A DNA stretch of 5,543 nt. It comes from JAEWSN01 sp038249175. GTDB taxonomy: Bacteria > Bacillota > Clostridia > DSM-8532. The stretch is from the NCBI GenBank assembly GCA_038249175.1, contig JBBRWP010000220.1, positions 1 through 5,543 on the forward strand, read 5' to 3'. The notes under the pieces were generated by a model, which was not told the DNA's origin, ran no database searches, and saw only the letters and a program-made list of their open reading frames with translations. Shown piece by piece: positions 1 through 4,863 of this stretch (its first letter is position 1; every line of letters starts with the position of its first letter). The translations under genes were made by a program, and so were the position numbers.

Positions 1-78
1 ATGAATATCGGAAGCCTGCATTTCATAAGCGCTTTGGAGTATTTCTTTGACATCCAGCAGAATACTAGTCTCTTGCAT
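1..78 (-). CDS. pilT: PilT-like twitching motility ATPase, N-terminal fragment (cut by window edge)
   Basis: Only the first 26 codons lie in the window. The ATG is at 78-76, and an in-frame TGA at 90-88 leaves no other start upstream. After a short lead (MQETSIL) the protein reads LDVKEILQSAYEM and then ASDIH. This matches the usual opening of PilT retraction ATPases: a D-[IV]-K-E-[LI]-L helix followed about ten residues later by the ASD-[LI]-H motif. PilT is the hexameric cytoplasmic ATPase that depolymerises the type IV pilus. The gene follows pilB on the same strand with no terminator between them, so co-transcription is likely. The first eight or so codons and the ribosome-binding region lie inside a tandem repeat shared with the end of pilB. 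The Walker motifs are outside the window, so a PilU or second GspE-type paralogue cannot be excluded. Confidence 0.72.
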   Translation of the reverse strand, partial: MQETSILLDVKEILQSAYEMQASDIH

Positions 79-256
79 ATTCTGTTTTCACCATCTCTTT
101 CTCATCCAGCAATATTAGTTATTGGTTAACCTGTTTTCACCATATTTTGATATCAAAACAGAATGCTGGTCTCTTGCATAAACTGTTTTTACCATCTCTT
201 TGCATTAAAACAGAATACTAGTCTCTTGCATAAACTGTTTTCACCATCTCATCCAG
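51..256 (-). repeat. Tandemly multiplied pilB-pilT gene junction, unit about 49-52 bp
   Basis: On the plus strand a unit starting CAGAATACTAGTCTCTTGCA and ending near ACCATCTCTTT recurs at 58-106, 159-210 and 211-250. A decayed copy lies at 107-158, with CTGTTTTCACCAT still recognisable at 131-143. Copies 107-158 and 159-210 are each exactly 52 bp. Read on the minus strand, each unit holds the last codons of pilB (EMVKTxYARD), its TAG stop, and the first codons of pilT (MQETSIL). The heptamer CTGGATG (plus strand CATCCAG) occurs in pilB at 256-250, inside the array at 109-103 and in pilT at 57-51, and may be the microhomology at which duplication began. The copy at 250-211 supplies the real pilB stop (220-218) and the copy at 106-58 the real pilT start (78). 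The copies at 231-205 and 179-153 are decoy frames, each reading MQETSILF then stop. Confidence 0.85.
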
Positions 257-1906
257 GGATGTAACCCCTTTAATAACCAATTCGCGACAGTTCCCATATA
301 AATCGATCATGCCTTCTTCTTTGGCAATTTTTCGTAATACTTCCGAGTTTTCGTTTGTTTCTATGGCCATTTTCAGGCGATTGGTGATGACCATAATCTC
401 ATGGATGCCGGTTCGCCCTTTATAACCGGTATTGTTGCACCTGGGGCAACCGCGATATCGGGGCATAAAAATGGGCAGTTCCAGATCGGTTTTCATTACT
501 TCATGGTCTTTTTGTGTCCATTTGTGCGGTACTTTGCAGTCGGGGCAAAGCTTGCGAACCAGACGCTGGGCCATAATACCTACCAGAGCATCGGCAACGA
601 GGTAGGGTTCCACCCCCATATCTACCAAACGCGAAACAGTGGATGGTGCATCGTTGGTATGCAGGGTAGAAAGCACCAAATGTCCTGTAATAGCAGCGCG
701 GATGGCAATCTGGGCTGTTTCTTCATCACGGATTTCTCCAATCATCACAATATCAGGGTCTTGCCGCAGTATGGAGCGCAAGCCTGTGGCGAAGGTGAGG
801 TTGGCCTGATTGTTCACCTGTACTTGATTAATGCCCCCCAACATATATTCCACAGGATCTTCAACTGTAACAATATTTATTTCCGGTTTACTCACTTCTC
901 TTAACATGGTGTACAAAGTGGTGGACTTACCGGAGCCGGTAGGACCTGTAACCAGGATAATACCATAGGGGGCCCGTTCAAAACGGTCCATAATATCATT
1001 TTCGGCTTCAGTAAACCCAAGAATAGCCCTATCCAATAAAAAGCTGGTTCTATCCAGAATACGCAAAACCAGTTTTTCACCAAAAACGGTGGGCAGTGTG
1101 GAAACACGGAAGTCGTAGGATGCGTTGTTGATGCTCATTTCAATACGGCCATCGAGCGGACGCCTTTTTTCGGCGATGTTCATGTTGGCCATAATCTTAA
1201 AACGTGTTGAAATGGCCGAATAGGATTCTTTGGGAATTTTCATGACTTCACTGAGCACACCATCCACACGAAAACGGACACGGACTTCAAACTCATAAGG
1301 TTCTATATGAATGTCAGAGGCCTTCATGTTAATGGCTTGGGTGATAATGGAATTCACCAGCCGAACTGCAGGAGCATTCCGTACATCCTCCGTCATGCCA
1401 TCATCACGGACATTGTCTTTTTGAGTATCGCCAAACTCCCGCTTCAGTTCTTCCAATGCACGATCAGAAGATTCACGGGACAGGTAGAGTTCGATATTGC
1501 GTTTGATTTGCTTTTCTGTGGCAATTTTGGGGATGACATTTTTCTGTGTAATGAACTGCACATCGTCAATGGCATAATAGTTCAGTGGATCGGCCATGGC
1601 CAGCACAATGCTGTTCATCTGCAGCATAACTGGAATAACCTTGTATTTCTCAGCCAACGCCTTAGGTACCAGACGCGCAACTTCAGGTTTGATGCCAATG
1701 CGTTCCAGGTCTATCATTTCGATCATGAGTTGGGTAGAAAGAACACTTAAAATATCGTTTTCAGAAAGTAGACCCATATTAATGAGTACTTCACCAAGAC
1801 GCTTATTTGTGTCTTTTTGAATATGTAATGCTTCTTTTAGTTGTTCCAGGGTAATGGTGCCTGCATCGACAAGAATGTCACCCAGTCTTTTTTTAGTTTC
1901 GCTCAT
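218..1906 (-). CDS. pilB: PilB/GspE-type pilus assembly (extension) ATPase with MshEN c-di-GMP-binding domain
   Basis: This complete 562-residue protein is the cytoplasmic hexameric ATPase that drives pilin polymerisation. Residues 7-30 and 36-59 are two 24-residue motifs of the form RLGxxL...G...L...L..Q, separated by five residues, which is the signature of the MshEN domain that binds cyclic-di-GMP. The ATPase core has the arginine-finger region KASDIHIEP (195-203), Walker A GPTGSGKST (321-329), Asp box TVEDPVEY (347-354), Walker B DPDIVMIGEIRD (383-394) and His box TGHLVLSTLHTND (407-419). Two cysteine pairs, CPDC (454-457) and CPRC (487-490), form the zinc site typical of PilB/GspE and absent from PilT. 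The length is normal for the family. The start is ATG at 1906, with GGAG at 1916-1913 six bases upstream. The stop is TAG at 220-218, within the repeated junction. A type II secretion GspE is the alternative, but the PilT-like gene downstream favours type IV pili. Confidence 0.94.
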   Translation of the reverse strand: MSETKKRLGDILVDAGTITLEQLKEALHIQKDTNKRLGEVLINMGLLSENDILSVLSTQLMIEMIDLERIGIKPEVARLVPKALAEKYKVIPVMLQMNSIVLAMADPLNYYAIDDVQFITQKNVIPKIATEKQIKRNIELYLSRESSDRALEELKREFGDTQKDNVRDDGMTEDVRNAPAVRLVNSIITQAINMKASDIHIEPYEFEVRVRFRVDGVLSEVMKIPKESYSAISTRFKIMANMNIAEKRRPLDGRIEMSINNASYDFRVSTLPTVFGEKLVLRILDRTSFLLDRAILGFTEAENDIMDRFERAPYGIILVTGPTGSGKSTTLYTMLREVSKPEINIVTVEDPVEYMLGGINQVQVNNQANLTFATGLRSILRQDPDIVMIGEIRDEETAQIAIRAAITGHLVLSTLHTNDAPSTVSRLVDMGVEPYLVADALVGIMAQRLVRKLCPDCKVPHKWTQKDHEVMKTDLELPIFMPRYRGCPRCNNTGYKGRTGIHEIMVITNRLKMAIETNENSEVLRKIAKEEGMIDLYGNCRELVIKGVTSLDEMVKTVYARD

Positions 1907-2008
1907 TTTTTACTCCAAGTCGTGCATTATGGTTTGCGGCAGCATTTTAAGTTTTGCTGCTGTCTTTGGAGGGTTTTCATTTGCATAGGGTTCTGTTACA
2001 TGAATGAA

Positions 2009-2057
2009 CTTCAACTTTTGAAGATAATTTGCGTATGCAGTTCCATAAGCAAATTAT
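2009..2057 (-). promoter_or_regulatory. Two adjoining hairpins in the pilB leader
   Basis: Two inverted repeats abut in the presumed 5' leader of pilB. The first is 2009-2023, CTTCAA-CTT-TTGAAG, a 6-bp stem with a 3-base loop. The second is 2024-2057, where ATAATTTGC pairs with GCAAATTAT (9 bp) and, after one mismatch, TATG pairs with CATA around a 6-base loop. Neither is followed by a U-run in the pilB direction, so they do not look like terminators. A weaker 6-bp pair, GCAGCA (1939-1944) with TGCTGC (1955-1960), lies nearer the ribosome-binding site. They could affect mRNA stability or bind a regulator. I recognise no known riboswitch here. Confidence 0.4.
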
Positions 2058-2123
2058 TCAATGACAGTAAATTCTTTTGGTACAGAAATCATGACATATG
2101 CATGCTGAGGCGTACTAGATGAA

Positions 2124-2152
2124 ATAATGTCATATAAGCTTCTTTCTGTCAA
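2124..2152 (-). promoter_or_regulatory. Sigma70-like promoter for pilB (pilT)
   Basis: On the minus strand a perfect -35 box TTGACA (2152-2147) is followed after exactly 17 bases by CATTAT (2129-2124), which matches the TATAAT consensus at four of six positions. Transcription would begin near 2117, giving a leader of roughly 210 nt before the pilB ATG. Immediately upstream is an AT-rich perfect direct repeat of nine bases, plus-strand ATTTGTTAA at 2159-2167 and 2168-2176, which could act as an UP element or an activator site. Many pilus genes elsewhere use sigma54; I saw no convincing GG-N10-GC element here. Confidence 0.55.
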
Positions 2153-2157
2153 GTTTG

Positions 2158-2334
2158 AATTTGTTAAATTTGTTAATATTGACATTTATTCTTACGTCCA
2201 TTCAATATTAAGTTCTTAACAATGTGCTTCGTTGAAAGAAGTGAAACATTCAAGTCCGTCGTTCTTATATCATATATATCGGCAATTTAGTATCTTATAT
2301 AACAAAGTTGACGAATTGTACTTTATGCTTGAAA
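2158..2334. other. AT-rich intergenic stretch without a recognised gene
   Basis: Apart from the 9-bp direct repeat at 2159-2176, this stretch is AT-rich and shows no reading frame with a ribosome-binding site or family resemblance on either strand. A TTGACA at 2179-2184 and a TTGACG at 2308-2313 occur on the plus strand, but neither has a good -10 box at 16-18 bases. It is probably regulatory or filler DNA upstream of the pilB promoter. Confidence 0.5.
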
Positions 2335-2504
2335 AATCAAGGGTAACTTGATTCCGGCGCAATAACGCACATTCGTGTGTTATTATGCAAGATGATTTTA
2401 TCATCTTGCATGTTACAAACCACTTTAGGTGGCTGTAACGCTCCCAATGAAGGTTTCACTGCCAGCCAGTGATAACCCCGCTGGCTGCATGCAAGTTGCA
2501 AAAT

Positions 2505-2554
2505 GCAACTTGCATGAAAAAGTCGAAAAGCAACTTGCATGAAAAAGTCGAATA
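2505..2554. repeat. 25-bp tandem repeat (two copies) overlapping two hairpins
   Basis: GCAACTTGCATGAAAAAGTC and the next three bases (GAA) occur at 2505-2527 and again at 2530-2552, a period of 25 bp with a single difference over the full units (2505-2529 against 2530-2554). Each copy carries the 3' arm of the preceding 13-bp hairpin (GCAACTTGCATG) and the 5' arm of the following terminator-like hairpin (AAAAAGTCGA), so both stems can form in more than one register. Confidence 0.85.
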
Positions 2555-2564
2555 TCGACTTTTT
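2542..2564 (-). terminator. Palindromic terminator-like hairpin after the Zorya-like operon
   Basis: AAAAAGTCGA (2542-2551) and TCGACTTTTT (2555-2564) form a perfect 10-bp stem with a 3-base loop, beginning about 40 bases after the stop codon of the ZorC-like gene. The T-run is the second arm of the stem on either strand, so it could end transcription in both directions. The GC core is short (GTCGA), so it may be a weak terminator. Confidence 0.55.
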
Positions 2565-2604
2565 ACACTTGAATTAAACTTTATTGTCGCATTGAATCCA
2601 CCAT

Positions 2605-3957
2605 TCACGATTCCAAAAGCCACTTATCCAAAACAGCTCTGAAATAAAGCTTTTTTGCCCGATCATAGCTTGCTTGAATGATGTGTGCTGACTGTTCTTT
2701 CATATAGTATGCCTTAGCGTCCACCATATCCGATTTATCAATTGTCCAAAATGCGATGGAACATGTGGTTTTTTGAATAACCGTATCCTCTACCCACTGC
2801 CCTGCTCCTGTAAGCTGACGAGACAGTTCTTCTTCAAAAAAGCTCTTCTGATACAAGTATGTGTACCCGTCTTCATCATGAACATCAACCGCAACATAAT
2901 CGCCACAGTCAATGGCCAATAAACCAAAATTGGCATAACTATGCACCTTGCTTATCACATTGAAATACCTGGACCAGAAGCTTATTTTTTCCGTCTGAAC
3001 TCCAAAATGTTTATCCAGTATTTTCAAATCCACCCAAAATCGTATTTTTTGAATGCAATCTATCCCGGTCTTATGCCAGAATGGCAGTGCATCATCTGGA
3101 TATCCCCATGTTTCAACCATCCCTGCATTCAGCGTATCTGCGTATTCAGAAACATCCAGCGAAAGAATATAGAAAGAAAAAACATCTGCATCGTCTGGTG
3201 TTCGGCGTAAATAGCCTGCTAAAGTTTCCAGATTGCGAAGAAAAATAGTTTTTGAGCCGGAAGAAAAAACTTCCTGCTGTATTTTCATTCCAAGGGGTTT
3301 GTCCTGCAGAATTTCATACTTCCAAAAAAAGTGTCGCAGCGTAAACTGATTCTCTGCTATGTAGTGAATCGCAAAAGATATGAAGTCTACTTCATTTTGC
3401 TTTCTATTATTATGCTGGGCATCGTTCCTGTCAGGAGATTCCTGACTCTCGTTTCCGGATATGCTCATGGCTGTCATCAAGTCCATCACAAACGTTGCAA
3501 CAACATTATTAGGCTCTCTTTGCAGCATCAATTCGCTCAACAGGGTCATCATTGACCATAAACTAAAAGACACATCCTCTGCCCCAAGCTCCTGTATCAG
3601 GTTCCAGGCAATATGAAATAATACTGGTCTGAACCGTTTTCTCAGAATAAAACAAAGATTATTTGCAATTTCAGGATTATTCTCATCTGCTAAAATGAAA
3701 ACAATGCTCTCCAGCATCTTTGGGCTCAAAGAGAATGCAAAAGGCACCAGTTCTGCATCAAACGCATCCTCAAGAGTAACCAAATCTTTTGCAAAATCAA
3801 TTTTTGCCAACTGTTCAAGCAGCCAAATCTTATCGGTATCCAAATTGTGAGCATGTCGTTCCGACGCGTAAGGGAACAAGTCCTTCACATCCATTACACT
3901 GGTCTGAAGCAAAGCCGGTTCATATGTGTTTAACTTTAATGAAACTACTTGGTTCAT
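2605..3957 (-). CDS. ZorC-like (EH-signature-type) protein, third gene of a Zorya-like operon
   Basis: This is a 450-residue, apparently soluble protein with no signal peptide or membrane helix. Its start is ATG at 3957, overlapping the stop of the ZorB-like gene as ATGA; AGGA at 3970-3967 gives a suitable ribosome-binding site. The N-terminal part (about 20-165) is helical, with a segment around LRKRFRPVLFHIAWNLIQ (105-122) of the kind I associate with EH-signature proteins. A polar linker rich in N, Q, D and S (168-188) leads to a C-terminal part with FWSRYF (327-332), an Ala/Gly/Asp-rich strand region DYVAVDVHDEDGYTYLY (353-369) and RQLTGAGQW (380-388). In Zorya type I, ZorC is a DNA-associated cytosolic factor acting downstream of the ZorAB motor. 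I rest the call on order after ZorA/ZorB-like genes plus these segments. The conserved Glu and His that name the EH family are not evident at the positions I would expect. It could be another Zorya accessory protein or a new family. Confidence 0.55.
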   Translation of the reverse strand: MNQVVSLKLNTYEPALLQTSVMDVKDLFPYASERHAHNLDTDKIWLLEQLAKIDFAKDLVTLEDAFDAELVPFAFSLSPKMLESIVFILADENNPEIANNLCFILRKRFRPVLFHIAWNLIQELGAEDVSFSLWSMMTLLSELMLQREPNNVVATFVMDLMTAMSISGNESQESPDRNDAQHNNRKQNEVDFISFAIHYIAENQFTLRHFFWKYEILQDKPLGMKIQQEVFSSGSKTIFLRNLETLAGYLRRTPDDADVFSFYILSLDVSEYADTLNAGMVETWGYPDDALPFWHKTGIDCIQKIRFWVDLKILDKHFGVQTEKISFWSRYFNVISKVHSYANFGLLAIDCGDYVAVDVHDEDGYTYLYQKSFFEEELSRQLTGAGQWVEDTVIQKTTCSIAFWTIDKSDMVDAKAYYMKEQSAHIIQASYDRAKKLYFRAVLDKWLLES

Positions 3958-4823
3958 GGCTGTACATCCTGAATCTGTGTCAACTCATCTTCGCCTTGCA
4001 GGCGGAAGAGAAATTCCACCCGGCGTGATTTGTCCTTATCCATCACACCATCAACAATATAAGGTGCATTGAAGGATCTACCGGAAATCGTAATCAGGCT
4101 TTCAGCATTAAACCCGTCCGGAAGTTTTAGAAATCCTGTATCTACTATCAGTTTCGCTACTTTGGCCGCCCTGTTTTGCGAGAGATCCAAATTGTGTTGG
4201 AATGCGCCACCATCGTCGGCGTGCCCCTCAATAATGATTTCCTTCACGTAAGGCTTGTATTTTTCACTCAGCAAAACGGAAAAATAGACTGGAACAAAAC
4301 TTTTAATATAACTATCCCCGGTTGCACTGATTACCGATTCATTCACTTTAAAAAAAACAGCGTCTCCAAATCGAATATGTCCGGATACAGAATCGATATC
4401 CAACACAATGTCCAGGCCGGCCAGTTCGTTTTTCAGGTCGGCCATAATACTCTTACGAACCATCCCAACAGCATTCATGGCATTTTCACGTTGTGCAATT
4501 TCAGTAAGCGTACTGTCCAATTGCGCCTGCTGCAATTCTAGTGCGGTTTCCTTGTCATTCAGTTCTGCCGCTTGTTTGTTTAATAAATCTTCTTTGGACT
4601 GCATCTCATCCGGGCTGATGATTGCTTCTGTTTCAATAGGTTCAGCCGTGTTCCTTCCTAAACTGGACAAATTTAAGAGCATTGGATTGTATTGCAGGTA
4701 TAGCACAAGGATAAAACCCAAAGCTAAAAAAAGGAGTGCGGAAGTAACTACCGGACCAGGTTTCCAGTAGTGTATCTCCCCACTATTCTCCTGACTACTT
4801 GTTCCGTTTGTACCATGGCTCAT
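3954..4823 (-). CDS. ZorB-like membrane protein with OmpA/MotB peptidoglycan-binding domain
   Basis: This 289-residue protein resembles the MotB-like stator subunit of Zorya. I chose the ATG at 4823 because AGGAG (4836-4832) lies eight bases upstream; an in-frame ATG at 4892 would overlap the previous gene by 29 bp without a better site. A short cytoplasmic N-terminus is followed by HYWKPGP and one membrane helix (about 25-45, VVTSALLFLALGFILVLYL). A charged, Gln/Glu-rich coiled coil follows (about 73-120), and then an OmpA-like domain (about 147-277) with IEGHADDGG (198-206), NLDLSQNRAAKV (211-222) and SRRVEF (266-271), the usual peptidoglycan-contacting motifs. The acidic residue normally present at the start of the membrane helix in MotB and ZorB is missing: Pro24 sits at about that place and the helix has no D or E. 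It is translationally coupled to the next gene by ATGA. Another OmpA-family anchor is possible. Confidence 0.75.
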   Translation of the reverse strand: MSHGTNGTSSQENSGEIHYWKPGPVVTSALLFLALGFILVLYLQYNPMLLNLSSLGRNTAEPIETEAIISPDEMQSKEDLLNKQAAELNDKETALELQQAQLDSTLTEIAQRENAMNAVGMVRKSIMADLKNELAGLDIVLDIDSVSGHIRFGDAVFFKVNESVISATGDSYIKSFVPVYFSVLLSEKYKPYVKEIIIEGHADDGGAFQHNLDLSQNRAAKVAKLIVDTGFLKLPDGFNAESLITISGRSFNAPYIVDGVMDKDKSRRVEFLFRLQGEDELTQIQDVQP

Positions 4824-4831
4824 AATATCAT

Positions 4832-4836
4832 CTCCT
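4832..4836 (-). promoter_or_regulatory. Ribosome-binding site that sets the ZorB-like start
   Basis: AGGAG eight bases before the ATG at 4823 decides between this start and the longer in-frame ATG at 4892. It lies in the 40-bp gap after the ZorA-like stop codon (TAA at 4866-4864). Confidence 0.75.
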
Positions 4837-4863
4837 GAACACTGCAATTGTCTTTGTCGTAGT

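Larger units (their letters stand above)
2335..2564. ncRNA. Dense run of seven hairpins: candidate structured RNA or hairpin-rich repeat element
   Basis: Seven inverted repeats follow one another. They are 2335-2353 (AATCAAG/CTTGATT, loop 5), 2361-2384 (AATAACGCAC/GTGTGTTATT, loop 4, one G.U wobble when read as plus-strand RNA), 2385-2411 (ATGCAAGATGAT/ATCATCTTGCAT, loop TTT), 2412-2439 (GTTACA plus CCAC pairing with GTGG plus TGTAAC, loop 5), 2452-2477 (GGTT plus TCACT pairing with AGTGA plus AACC) or alternatively 2463-2487 (CAGCCAG/CTGGCTG), 2488-2516 (13-bp stem, loop AAA) and 2542-2564 (10-bp stem, loop ATA). Three are directly adjacent with no base between them. The single wobble pair fits a plus-strand RNA better than a minus-strand one, and the last hairpin could end it. 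I see no clear plus-strand promoter. It does not match any RNA family I can name, and a 3' untranslated region of the Zorya-like operon or a dispersed repeat element are fair alternatives. Confidence 0.4.

Noticed and set aside
51..256. CRISPR array
   Set aside because: Unit spacing is about 50 bp, but the units are continuous degenerate copies without unique spacers, and their content is explained by the ends of pilB and pilT.
1307..1750. Plus-strand open frames inside pilB, the ZorC-like and the ZorB-like genes
   Set aside because: They run antisense to well-supported genes and show no ribosome-binding sites or protein motifs of their own.
2452..2485. H-type pseudoknot (loop GCCAGC pairing with GCTGGC downstream)
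   Set aside because: The connecting loops would be 0-2 bases long and could not span the stems; the two pairings are better seen as alternatives.
2412..2516. Integron attC site
   Set aside because: There is pairing, but no recognisable core sites (RYYYAAC / GTTRRRY) at the ends and no integron-style cassette arrangement.
2337..2540. Minus-strand 67-codon frame across the hairpin cluster
   Set aside because: It is composed of the inverted and tandem repeats, has no ribosome-binding site or family resemblance, and is better explained by hairpin DNA that happens to lack stops.
2335..2564. Retron non-coding RNA
   Set aside because: Short hairpins recall an msr region, but there is no reverse transcriptase gene on either side within the window; the flanking genes are a Zorya-like operon and pilB.
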